In this document: positions 16,122 to 23,962 of the stretch, piece after piece
How positions within the stretch are numbered: the first letter of the stretch is position 1
Layout: each line of letters opens with the position of its first letter
DNA from: Lachnospiraceae bacterium
GTDB lineage: Bacteria; Bacillota; Clostridia; Lachnospirales; Lachnospiraceae
Assembly: GCA_003507655.1 (NCBI GenBank)
Contig: DNUZ01000010.1
Location: 1 to 64,000 of the forward strand
Length of the DNA stretch: 64,000 bases
Reading direction: 5' to 3'
Position numbers and translations under genes: made by a program
The notes under the pieces: model-generated
The model's input: the letters and a program-made list of their open reading frames with translations, nothing else
Database searches by the model: none
What the model was told of the DNA's origin: nothing

Positions 16122-16970
16122 ATGAAACTACCACTTAATACAGACCTGACCGGAAAGACGGTTGTCATCACAGGAGCAGGCGGAGTCCTCGGCGGCATGT
16201 TTGCAAAAGCATTGGCACAGGCAGGCGGCAAGGTTGCACTCTTGGACTTAAATCAGGAGGCAGCCGAGAAAGCAGCAAAGGAAATCTGTGAGGAAGGTTA
16301 TACGGCAAAAGGCTATGCGGCAAATGTACTGCAAAAAGAAAGTCTTGCAGCAGCACATGAACAGATCAAAAAAGACTTTGGCTTCTGCGATATTCTGATC
16401 AATGGTGCGGGTGGAAATAATCCGAAGGCAACCACCGATCAGGAATACTATGTGCCGGGAGAATTAAAAGAGGGAGAAAAATCATTCTTTGACTTAGAGC
16501 AGAGCGGAGTGGAATTTGTGTTCAATCTGAACTTTATCGGAACACTGTTGCCAACACAGGAATTTGCACAGGATATGTTAGAGAAAGAAGGATGTAATAT
16601 CATCAATATTTCTTCCATGAACGCTTATACACCGTTAACAAAGATTCCTGCATACAGTGGAGCAAAAGCAGCTGTATCAAACTTTACGGAGTGGTTAGCA
16701 GTGCATTTTTCAAAAAGTGGCATCCGTGTCAATGGAATAGCACCGGGATTTTTTGCAACAAAACAGAATCGAGAGCTTTTATTTGAAAAAGATGGCACAC
16801 CGACACCACGAACAGGAAAAATCTTAGCAGCGACACCGTTAGGACGTTTTGGAGAATCCGAAGAATTGATCGGAACACTGCTGTTTTTACTGAATAACGA
16901 AGCCTCCGGCTTTATTACCGGTGTCGTGATCCCGGTAGACGGAGGATTTCAGGCATATTCAGGAGTATAA
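16122..16970 (+). CDS. SDR-family D-mannonate oxidoreductase / fructuronate reductase
   Basis: 282 residues. It is a short-chain dehydrogenase: nucleotide-binding TGAGGVLGG near residue 19, NGAGG near 92, catalytic serine in NISSMNAYTPL, YSGAK with catalytic Tyr and Lys near 180, and a C-terminal GVVIPVDGGF. The NNPKATT insertion and overall form match the Firmicute fructuronate reductases (YjmF/UxuB type), which reduce D-fructuronate to D-mannonate with NADH, between UxaC and UxuA. This enzyme is not homologous to E. coli UxuB, so I leave the symbol blank. AAGGAGG lies 9 bases upstream. It probably has its own promoter or depends on readthrough across the palindromes. Confidence 0.88.
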   Translation: MKLPLNTDLTGKTVVITGAGGVLGGMFAKALAQAGGKVALLDLNQEAAEKAAKEICEEGYTAKGYAANVLQKESLAAAHEQIKKDFGFCDILINGAGGNNPKATTDQEYYVPGELKEGEKSFFDLEQSGVEFVFNLNFIGTLLPTQEFAQDMLEKEGCNIINISSMNAYTPLTKIPAYSGAKAAVSNFTEWLAVHFSKSGIRVNGIAPGFFATKQNRELLFEKDGTPTPRTGKILAATPLGRFGESEELIGTLLFLLNNEASGFITGVVIPVDGGFQAYSGV

Positions 16971-16981
16971 ATGGAGGGCAT

Positions 16982-18751
16982 ATGGTAAAAGTAGATTTAA
17001 CAAAAAAACCTTATTTTTTAGAAAAAGAAGATATACAGTGGGTAGAAGATACCATTGCAGAAATGACAACGGAAGAAAAGATCGGACAGCTTTTTGTAAA
17101 TATGGGTTCCGAGCGAAGCGAGGGGTACCTGAAAGATGTTTTAGAAAAATATCACATCGGTGCGGTGCGTTACAATCCGGGAACCTCTAAAGAAGTGCAT
17201 GAACAGAACCGTATTTTGCAGGAAAATGCAAAGATACCGCTTTTGATCGCAGCCAACACCGAAGCGGGTGGAAACGGAGCCTGCACCGATGGAACAGAGA
17301 TTGGCGTAGAGGTTAAGATCGGAGCCACCAAGGACCCGAAATATGCCCATGAGATGGGAAGAGTGTCCGGAATTGAAGCGGCGGCACTTGGATGCAACTG
17401 GTCTTTTGCACCGATCACCGATATCAACCGCAATTGGAGAAATCCGATCATTTCCTCGAGAAGTTTTGGCTCCGACCCGGATATGGTGTTAGAAATGTCC
17501 AAAGCCTATATGAAAGGTTTTATGGAAAGTAACATGGTCTGTGCCATGAAACATTTTCCGGGCGATGGAATCGACGAAAGGGATCAGCACTTAAGCAATT
17601 CGGTCAACACTTATTCCACGGAAGAATGGGATGCAACCTTTGGAAAAGTATACAGTGGAATGATCGATGCCGGGGTTCATACCGTTATGGCAGGTCATAT
17701 CATGCTTCCTTCCTATCAAAAATATTTTAATCATCAGATGGAATTAGAAGACACACTTCCGGCGACACTGTCGAAAGAACTGATTGACGGACTTTTAAAA
17801 GAAAAATTAGGCTTTAACGGAATGGTCGTGACCGATGCGTCCCATATGGTAGGTATGACATCAGTCATGAAGCGAAGCAAAATGCTTCCGACAGCGATCG
17901 CGGCGGGTTGTGATATGTTCTTATTCTTCAATGATCCGGAGGAAGATTTTTCTTATATGATGGAAGGCTATCGTAGCGGGATCATTACGGAAGAACGTTT
18001 AGAGGATGCCCTTCGCAGAATCCTTGGCATCAAGGCATATTTAGGACTGCATAAGAAAAATAAAAAAGAGATCGTTCCTCGAAAAGAAGGCTTAAACGTC
18101 ATCGGAAGTCCGGAATTTAAAGAGATTGCGGCAGAAGTATCGGACAAAGCCATTACACTGGTAAAAAATACGGGAACTTCACCGTTGCCATTATCCGTAA
18201 AAGAGCATAAGAGAATTCTGATCGTGCCACAGGAGACACCGAACCCGTTTGCATTTATGATGGGTGGAAAGAATAAGAAAAAACCGGTTGAATATTTAAA
18301 AGAGAAGTTAGAGGCAGAAGGATTTGAAGTCACGATCTATGAATCCATGATGGATAAGATATTAAAAGCCCCGGAGGAAGAAGCCGGAAAAATGATGTTA
18401 AATATGTATGCCGGAAAAGCTCCGATTTCCTCAATCACAGATAATTATGATCTGATCATCCAGCTTGCCGAGATCACCAACCTCTTTGGAGTGACACAAC
18501 GTATCAACTGGAAAATGAGTAAGGGAACGCCGGATATTCCGTGGTATGTGCATGAAGTGCCAACGATTTTTATTTCGTTAGCAAGTCCGTTCCACCTAGC
18601 AGATGTCCCACAGGTCAAAACGTATATTAACTGCTATGACAAAAATGAGCATACGTTAGATGCACTGGTGGAAAAACTTATGGGACGTTCGGAATTTACG
18701 GGAAAAGACCCGGTGGATTCCTTCTGTGGTATGATGGACACCAGAATATAA
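16982..18751 (+). CDS. Glycoside hydrolase family 3 (NagZ-like) enzyme
   Basis: 589 residues, with no signal peptide, so cytoplasmic. The N-terminal TIM barrel has EEKIGQLFV near residue 35, the GH3 KHFPGDG signature near 186 followed by DERDQH (the Asp-His pair that serves as acid/base in NagZ-type enzymes), AGHIMLPSY and the nucleophile context VVTDASHMVGM near 285. A C-terminal alpha/beta domain follows. The motif set is that of beta-N-acetylhexosaminidases, but placement in a uronate operon, 11 bases after the reductase, suggests release of a sugar from an imported uronic-acid glycoside. The actual substrate cannot be read from sequence. Confidence 0.85.
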   Translation: MVKVDLTKKPYFLEKEDIQWVEDTIAEMTTEEKIGQLFVNMGSERSEGYLKDVLEKYHIGAVRYNPGTSKEVHEQNRILQENAKIPLLIAANTEAGGNGACTDGTEIGVEVKIGATKDPKYAHEMGRVSGIEAAALGCNWSFAPITDINRNWRNPIISSRSFGSDPDMVLEMSKAYMKGFMESNMVCAMKHFPGDGIDERDQHLSNSVNTYSTEEWDATFGKVYSGMIDAGVHTVMAGHIMLPSYQKYFNHQMELEDTLPATLSKELIDGLLKEKLGFNGMVVTDASHMVGMTSVMKRSKMLPTAIAAGCDMFLFFNDPEEDFSYMMEGYRSGIITEERLEDALRRILGIKAYLGLHKKNKKEIVPRKEGLNVIGSPEFKEIAAEVSDKAITLVKNTGTSPLPLSVKEHKRILIVPQETPNPFAFMMGGKNKKKPVEYLKEKLEAEGFEVTIYESMMDKILKAPEEEAGKMMLNMYAGKAPISSITDNYDLIIQLAEITNLFGVTQRINWKMSKGTPDIPWYVHEVPTIFISLASPFHLADVPQVKTYINCYDKNEHTLDALVEKLMGRSEFTGKDPVDSFCGMMDTRI

Positions 18752-18763
18752 TGGGAGAATAAT

Positions 18764-19591
18764 ATGAAAAAAGAACATGATTATTTAATCTGTATTGACA
18801 GTGACGGATGTGCAATGGACACCATGAATAGCAAACATTTTTATTGCTTCGGACCGGAATGGGTGAAACAGTACGGCTTAGAAGACATCAAAGAAGAGGC
18901 ATTAAAATACTGGAATCAGATCAATCTCTATTCGAAAACCCGTGGCATCAATCGCTTCAAGGGACTTGCCATGGGATTAGAATGGGCAAAAGAAAAAGGT
19001 TATGAGACAGAGGGACAGGAGGAGTTCGTGGCTTGGACAAAAGAGGCACCGGAGCTTTCAAATCCTGCCCTTCTGGCTCAATGCCAGAAAAAGAAGAATC
19101 CCTGTATGGAACAGGCACTTTTGTGGAGTATTCATGTCAATCTTGCCGTCAAAGAGCCGGGAATGGAACAGGGAGCATTTTACGGAGTCAGAGAAGCATT
19201 AGAAAAAATGAGCCCAAAAGCGGATTTAGCAGTCGTATCTTCGGCAAATGCGCAGGCGGTGGAAGAAGAGTGGTCAAAGTATGAGTTAAAGCCATACTGC
19301 AAAGCACTGCTCAGTCAGGAAGCGGGCAGTAAGGCAGAGTGTATCCAAAAACTCTCGGCTCTCGGCTATCCGCCGGAGCAGATCCTGATGGTAGGAGATG
19401 CCATGGGAGATTATGAAGCCGCGAAAAAAAACGGTGTCTGGTTCTATCCGATCGTAGTCAATAATGAAAAAGAAAGCTGGCAGCAGCTGCAGGAGGAGGC
19501 ATATCCGAAGCTTCTGCATGGAACTTTTGATAGGGAGTACCAGAAAGAATTGTTAGACAAGTTTGAGAGAGGCCTGCAAGAAACTTTATAG
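18764..19591 (+). CDS. HAD-superfamily hydrolase
   Basis: 275 residues. HAD motif I is CIDSDGCAMDTM near residue 11 (nucleophile Asp and acid/base Asp). Motif II serine is in AVVSSANAQ, motif III lysine in the EAGSKAECI region and motif IV in MVGDAMGDYEAAKKNG. The long insertion between motifs I and II is a helical C1 cap. Such enzymes dephosphorylate sugar phosphates or related metabolites. It ends the GH3 gene string (12-base gap, good ribosome binding site), so its substrate may come from the same glycan. Downstream is a palindrome-rich gap. Confidence 0.82.
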   Translation: MKKEHDYLICIDSDGCAMDTMNSKHFYCFGPEWVKQYGLEDIKEEALKYWNQINLYSKTRGINRFKGLAMGLEWAKEKGYETEGQEEFVAWTKEAPELSNPALLAQCQKKKNPCMEQALLWSIHVNLAVKEPGMEQGAFYGVREALEKMSPKADLAVVSSANAQAVEEEWSKYELKPYCKALLSQEAGSKAECIQKLSALGYPPEQILMVGDAMGDYEAAKKNGVWFYPIVVNNEKESWQQLQEEAYPKLLHGTFDREYQKELLDKFERGLQETL

Positions 19592-19600
19592 TATTTAGAA

Positions 19601-19777
19601 CGTATTGTAGGTGCCCTGCACAAATCGAATATTCCGGGTTTCCTTGTGCAGACCATTCCAATGAACCTCCTAAAACAGAAATCGTGTTCGCCAGTGGGCT
19701 TCACGATTTCTTGAGTTTCATTTCCATTGCACAAAAAGAAACCTTCCATATCCGATTTGTGCAGGCACTACGTTACG
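19601..19777. repeat. Long imperfect palindrome, element 3
   Basis: Left arm 19601-19652 and right arm 19727-19777 pair over about 50 bases with small bulges; TGCACAAATCG and GGTTTC are the best conserved words. The apex is an 8-bp stem AAATCGTG (19679-19686) / CACGATTT (19702-19709) enclosing TTCGCCAGTGGGCTT. The word ACGTTAC recurs further on near 19808, suggesting a degraded adjoining copy. No protein is encoded. Confidence 0.82.
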
Positions 19778-19870
19778 AGATGGAAAGGTTTGTGTTGTAT
19801 GGGTGGCACGTTACATAGAGATTCATTTATAGGATTAGAGTGTCAAAAAGCGGTTCACAACTTAGTGGCT

Positions 19871-19974
19871 GGCAACTTGCACAAAACCGGGACTGCTTTT
19901 GTGACTCAGGCAGACTTAGATTTTCTTATTTTCGTACAACGGAACAAAATAGACGCGGCTTTGTGCAAGTTGCC
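19871..19974. repeat. Long palindrome, element 4
   Basis: Perfect 15-bp ends GGCAACTTGCACAAA (19871-19885) and TTTGTGCAAGTTGCC (19960-19974), continued by CC/GG after a bulge. The interior of about 70 bases folds less well (ATTTTCGT / CAAAAT-type pairing). The GCACAAA word is shared with elements 2 and 3. It lies between the convergent HAD and KDPG-aldolase genes; bases 19592-20044 contain nothing else I can name. Confidence 0.8.
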
Positions 19975-20044
19975 GATCCAAAAACTTGAAACTGCCTTTT
20001 AATACCTTAATTTTTACAGGAAGTCTGCTTATTGGAAAATATAC

Positions 20045-20941
20045 CTAATGTTTTTCTATTAAACGAATGGAGAAGTCCTCCGGTGCATCTGAAAAGTCGA
20101 TCGCATCCATATGTCCGGCAGAATCATATTTTGCATTGTCATACCGGAATGTGGCTCCGTTTTTTTCTAAATGATAGATGGTACGTTTCAAATAGCGGCA
20201 GGAGATAGTCAGTTCTTTAGTGCTGCCGGATGAGAGATTTATAAGTCCATGCAGGGCATCGGAAAGGTTGTTGCCTGTGTGTGGGAAAGGCAGTGTGAGC
20301 TCATCAATTTTTAAATCCAGCATCGTGCGTACCGTCTGTCTGGTCAATCGGGTGATTTCTTCAAAATTGCCGGTGGCAAGCAGTTCCGGTTTTACCATCC
20401 AGGTTCCGCCGCAGGCAAGGATCTTTGGATAGTCTAAGAATTCAGTCAGGTTTTGCGGAGTTACTCCACCGGTCGGCATAAAACGCATGGTATGGTAAGG
20501 AGCTGCAAGAGCTTTGATCATGGACAGTCCACCGGAAGGAACGGCAGGAAAGAATTTTACGGCATCTAAGCCCATTTCGATCGCCTGTTCCATATCACTT
20601 GGACTTGAGATTCCGGGTGTGATCGGAATATTTTTTTCGATACAGTGGGAAACAACTTTGGGATTAAAGCCGGGACTGACAATGAATTTTGCTCCGGCGG
20701 CAATGGCACGGTCAGCCTGTTCCGTCGTTAATACGGTACCGGCACCGAGCAGCATATCCGGGAACTGTTCTGCCATGATGCGGATGGACTCTTCCGCGGC
20801 AGGTGTACGGAATGTAACTTCTGCACACGGAAGGCCGCCTTTGGTCAATGCGTCTGCTAATGGGGCAGCATCGTCTTTGTGATCTATGGCAACCACCGGT
20901 ACGACACCGATATTTGAGATTTCTTCTAAGATTTGGTTCAT
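20045..20941 (-). CDS. eda: KDPG/KHG aldolase with a C-terminal extension
   Basis: 298 residues, about 85 longer than the usual 210. The core TIM barrel has AEVTFRTPAAEES (catalytic Glu) near residue 41, GAGTVLTTEQAD, FIVSPGFNP and DAVKFFPA with the Schiff-base lysine near 133, then MPTGGVTPQN. It splits 2-keto-3-deoxy-6-phosphogluconate to pyruvate and glyceraldehyde 3-phosphate, the last step of the uronate route. The 2-keto-3-deoxygluconate kinase is not in the window. The C-terminal tail (YHLEKNGATFRYDNAKYDS, IDFSDAPEDFSIRLIEK) resembles a small VOC/glyoxalase-like half domain and its role is unknown. The ribosome binding site is inside a hairpin (20948-20993). It lies downstream of the sensor gene on the same strand. 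Confidence 0.9.
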   Translation of the reverse strand: MNQILEEISNIGVVPVVAIDHKDDAAPLADALTKGGLPCAEVTFRTPAAEESIRIMAEQFPDMLLGAGTVLTTEQADRAIAAGAKFIVSPGFNPKVVSHCIEKNIPITPGISSPSDMEQAIEMGLDAVKFFPAVPSGGLSMIKALAAPYHTMRFMPTGGVTPQNLTEFLDYPKILACGGTWMVKPELLATGNFEEITRLTRQTVRTMLDLKIDELTLPFPHTGNNLSDALHGLINLSSGSTKELTISCRYLKRTIYHLEKNGATFRYDNAKYDSAGHMDAIDFSDAPEDFSIRLIEKH

Positions 20942-20947
20942 AATAAT

Positions 20948-20993
20948 ACCTCCTGTTGGAATTCCTATAAGGTATTAATGTCCGACAGGAGGT
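20948..20993 (-). promoter_or_regulatory. Hairpin sequestering the eda ribosome binding site
   Basis: In the minus-strand mRNA, ACCUCCUGUCGGA pairs with UCCAACAGGAGGU at 12 of 13 positions. The 3' arm contains the AGGAGG of eda and the 5' arm supplies a perfect anti-Shine-Dalgarno. The 20-base loop contains ACCTTATAGG. There is no T run, so this is not a terminator. It suggests translational control of eda. Confidence 0.65.
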
Positions 20994-21015
20994 AAAAATA
21001 TACGAATATCCATGA

Positions 21016-21858
21016 TTAAGATAAAGTCTGGAATACATCACTCGTTCGCATTTTCAAAGAGCCTTTTACAATGTATTCGTTCTGCGGAGCATCCGGATTG
21101 CTCATCAGATAGAAAAGCTGCTGTAATGCTAAATCTACCGTGCGGTGGATCGGTCTGCAGATCGTATCAAGACTTTTAAAAAGCACTGTGCTGCGGTTTT
21201 CTGTAGAAAATCCGGTCAGGGAAAGCGGTGCATCATGCAATTTGTTATATTCATAAATATAAGGGGCAAGACGTTCCGTTACTTCGATAGAAGCAGCTAA
21301 AAGTCCGGTGCAGCCTTTTCCGGTGATGTGCGAAGTCAGATTCTCGATATAGTCGCGGTCTGTTGTATTACATTCAAAAATCCAGTCCTCGTGAAATCCT
21401 TCCGGTGTTGTCTCCATAGCGGCACGATATGCCTGAATGATCTCACGGCTTGTAGAAAATTTAATATTCCGGCAGATTAAAGCGGTCTTTGGGTATCCTG
21501 AATTTACCAAAGAAAGGACAGCCTGAAATGTTGCAGAGTAATCACTCTCTATGATTGAGGTATGTTCGCAGTCCGCAGGTGCGCGGTGGATAAAGACAAC
21601 AGGTATATTTGGTGCAATGGCATCTGCAAGTTCCCTGTATTCGCTGGAATCGGAAAGAATGATGATGCCTTCTGTAGTCCGTCCGAAAAATTCAAGATAA
21701 AATCTTTCTTTTTCTAAATCGTGGTTTGTGAGTCCGATCACCAGTTTGTAATCTTTCTGGTAGAGTTCCTGTTGAAAAAGATCCATAAATGCAGTTGTAA
21801 AACTACTCGAAGCATTTGCTAAAATGAGTCCGATTGTACGTCCGGTTCTGTTTTCCAT
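21016..21858 (-). CDS. LacI-type periplasmic-binding-fold sensor protein without a helix-turn-helix
   Basis: I start at the ATG at 21856-21858 (MENRTGRTIGLILANAS), with AAAGGTGG upstream; longer frames have no ribosome binding site. The 280 residues align by eye with the ligand-binding part of LacI/PurR regulators: TIGLILANASSSFTTAFMDLFQQ, TEGIIILSDSSEYREL, IPVVFIHR, a repeated alpha/beta lobe and a CTGLLAASIEVTERLAP lobe. The 60-residue DNA-binding domain that normally comes first is absent, and I find no helix-turn-helix in other frames upstream. It could be a truncated regulator or a protein that senses a uronate intermediate and acts through another partner. It is followed by eda after 74 bases. 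Confidence 0.75.
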   Translation of the reverse strand: MENRTGRTIGLILANASSSFTTAFMDLFQQELYQKDYKLVIGLTNHDLEKERFYLEFFGRTTEGIIILSDSSEYRELADAIAPNIPVVFIHRAPADCEHTSIIESDYSATFQAVLSLVNSGYPKTALICRNIKFSTSREIIQAYRAAMETTPEGFHEDWIFECNTTDRDYIENLTSHITGKGCTGLLAASIEVTERLAPYIYEYNKLHDAPLSLTGFSTENRSTVLFKSLDTICRPIHRTVDLALQQLFYLMSNPDAPQNEYIVKGSLKMRTSDVFQTLS

Positions 21859-21939
21859 CGGTATACCACCACCTTTTCTGTCATTTTGTATATTATAACA
21901 TGAATTATAAGAAAAATAAATGAAAAACACACAAAAGTG

Positions 21940-21984
21940 TTTACAACCAAGACAAACTTCGTTATGATAAGGATATTCTTATCA
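21940..21984 (+). promoter_or_regulatory. Promoter overlapped by a perfect TGATAAG inverted repeat
   Basis: TTTACA (21940-21945), 17 bases, TATGAT (21963-21968). TGATAAG-GATATT-CTTATCA (21965-21984) covers the -10 region and start point. A 7-6-7 inverted repeat in this position is typical of a repressor operator and would control the + strand gene and perhaps the divergent sensor gene. Confidence 0.6.
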
Positions 21985-22000
21985 AACATCCCGTCCGTCA

Positions 22001-22021
22001 CCAATGATAGGAGGTCATTGG
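22001..22021 (+). promoter_or_regulatory. Hairpin with the ribosome binding site in its loop
   Basis: CCAATGA (22001-22007) and TCATTGG (22015-22021) are perfect inverted repeats flanking TAGGAGG. The TTG start follows at once. The Shine-Dalgarno would be displayed in, or constrained by, a 7-base loop. Confidence 0.55.
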
Positions 22022-22630
22022 TTGGAGGTTGTATTCTGGAGTCCCGCAAGAGGGGGGCAGACTACAAGAAATATGAAAATCTTAGCAAATATCTACAGAA
22101 TCCGTTACGGTATGCAGGTACGGACCTTTGAAAATTACGAAGCATATGGAAAGTATCATTTTATGGAAAATATGCAAAAACAAAATAGGCAAAAAAAGAA
22201 AGGTCATGTCTTTGTGGATTGCAGAAATGACCGGAACAGACAGGTGTGGAGACTTCTTCAAAGAGCCGATACCGTTGTCATCAATTTTCCACAGGAGTAT
22301 CCGGTACTTCTGAACTATTTTCAAAATCATCCCCGCATATCGGGAAATATCTTTTATCTTATCAGCAACAGTCCGTCTGATCCCATGGATAATGAAAAAA
22401 TATACCGCAGAGTGTTTCGTTTAGAAGCGGAAGAAACAGGGGTTATCCCTTATGACGTGAGATTTGAGCATTACTATGCAAAAAAACAGGGGTTTGCCTG
22501 TCAAAAATCCGTTATAAAGGGAGAACCCTGTGGAGTAGGGGAAGAGTTTGCAGCTAAAACTTTTGAAATTGCTGTGAAACTTTTAAAAATGAATTGCGTT
22601 TTTGAGGGAGATACGTTATATTATTGCTAA
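22022..22630 (+). CDS. Protein of unknown function with a ParA/TadZ-like N-terminus lacking a P-loop
   Basis: I start at TTG 22022 (read MEVVFWSPARGGQTTRNMKIL), with AGGAGG 7 bases upstream. The 202 residues begin like the TadZ/ParA-type ATPases of Lachnospiraceae, whose opening VxFWSPxxGxxxTT normally carries the Walker A site. Here the loop is SPARGGQTTRNMK, with no GKS/T. HVFVDCRNDRNRQVW could stand in for the Walker A' strand and DTVVINFPQEYPVLLNYF for a switch region. The rest has no motif I know. It is not adjacent to pilus or partition genes; it sits between the uronate sensor and a CorC-type gene, which it nearly abuts. Family and function remain open. Confidence 0.45.
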   Translation: MEVVFWSPARGGQTTRNMKILANIYRIRYGMQVRTFENYEAYGKYHFMENMQKQNRQKKKGHVFVDCRNDRNRQVWRLLQRADTVVINFPQEYPVLLNYFQNHPRISGNIFYLISNSPSDPMDNEKIYRRVFRLEAEETGVIPYDVRFEHYYAKKQGFACQKSVIKGEPCGVGEEFAAKTFEIAVKLLKMNCVFEGDTLYYC

Positions 22631-22649
22631 AGTAAAGGAGAGTGATTTT

Positions 22650-23924
22650 TTGGATTCGAGTGAGGCGATACGGCTCATAATTCTGGTGGTATTGATTATG
22701 CTTTCTGCATTTTTCTCATCGGCAGAGACAGCACTGACCACCGTCAACAAAATACGAATGAGAAAACTGAGCGATGAGGGCAATGAAAGGGCAAAGACGG
22801 TATTAAAGATTACGGAGAACTCAGGAAAGATGCTGAGTGCGATCCTGATCGGAAACAACGTAGTAAACCTTTCCGCTTCTTCTATTGCAACTACACTGGC
22901 AATTGATATGTTAGGCAGTAAGGGAGCAGGAATTGCAACCGGAATTGTAACACTGCTGATCCTGGTATTTGGTGAGATTTCACCGAAAACAATCGCAACG
23001 ATCCATGCAGTGCCGATTTCAATGGCATATGCCAATGTCATCTATTGGCTGATGAAACTGCTTACACCGGTTATTTTTGCCGTAAACCAGATTGCAATGT
23101 TCTTCTTAAAGATTTTGCGTGTAGATCCGAATACGGATCAGAATAAGCTGACAGAAGAAGAATTGCGTACCATCGTGGATGTTTCCCATGAGACAGGTGT
23201 CATCGAAACAGAAGAAAAAGACATGATCAATAATTTGTTTGATTTTGGTGATGCGGAGGCAAAAGAGGTTATGGTACCGCGTATCGATATGACTTTTGCA
23301 GACATCAACAATACCTATGAGGAGCTGATCGAACTGTTCCGAAAGGATAAGTTTACAAGACTTCCGGTTTATGAGGACAGTACCGATAATGTCATCGGTA
23401 TTATCAATATGAAGGATCTGCTGCTCTATGATGACAAGGAGACATTCCATATCAGGGATATTTTAAGAGAGCCGTATTATACTTATGAGCATAAAAATAC
23501 CGCAGAGCTGTTTATGGATATGAGAAGCTCATCGATCAGTATTGCGATCGTATTAGATGAATACGGGGCAACCGCAGGACTTATCACACTAGAGGATTTA
23601 TTAGAAGAGATTGTCGGAGAGATCCGTGATGAATATGATATAGATGAGGTAGACTCGATCGTATGGCTTGGTGACCGCGAGTATGAGGTGCTTGGTTCAC
23701 AGAATTTAGAAGATTTATGCGAGGAATTAGGACTGAAGTTTGAATCGGAAGATTATGATTCCATTGGCGGATATGTGGTCGGTTTACTGGATCATTTTCC
23801 AAAGCCGGGTGAGAGCATCACAACGGAGGATGGAGTCAAACTGATCGTCGAGGCAATGGATAAAAACCGTGTGGAAAAGATACGCTTGATCCTCCCGGAA
23901 CCGGAGAAAGAAAAAGATTTGTAA
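22650..23924 (+). CDS. HlyC/CorC (CNNM) family CBS-domain membrane protein
   Basis: The start is TTG 22650 (DSSEAIRLIILVVLIML), with AAGGAG 9 bases upstream; the longer frame overlaps the previous gene without a ribosome binding site. Of 424 residues, about 1-190 form the DUF21 transmembrane domain with FFSSAETALTTVN and FGEISPKTIA, the conserved ion-site strings. About 205-325 form a CBS pair (EVMVPRIDMTFAD, FTRLPVYEDSTDNVIGIINMKDLL, IAIVLDEYGATAGLITLEDLLEEIVGEI). About 340-420 form the CorC/HlyC C-terminal domain. Members move Mg2+ or Co2+ and some act as sodium-driven magnesium exporters; hemolysin in the name is historical. A terminator-like hairpin follows at 24025. Confidence 0.9.
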   Translation: MDSSEAIRLIILVVLIMLSAFFSSAETALTTVNKIRMRKLSDEGNERAKTVLKITENSGKMLSAILIGNNVVNLSASSIATTLAIDMLGSKGAGIATGIVTLLILVFGEISPKTIATIHAVPISMAYANVIYWLMKLLTPVIFAVNQIAMFFLKILRVDPNTDQNKLTEEELRTIVDVSHETGVIETEEKDMINNLFDFGDAEAKEVMVPRIDMTFADINNTYEELIELFRKDKFTRLPVYEDSTDNVIGIINMKDLLLYDDKETFHIRDILREPYYTYEHKNTAELFMDMRSSSISIAIVLDEYGATAGLITLEDLLEEIVGEIRDEYDIDEVDSIVWLGDREYEVLGSQNLEDLCEELGLKFESEDYDSIGGYVVGLLDHFPKPGESITTEDGVKLIVEAMDKNRVEKIRLILPEPEKEKDL

Positions 23925-23962
23925 AATTGTTGCAAAGAAAGAGTAAAAGTTTTCAAAAAGAT

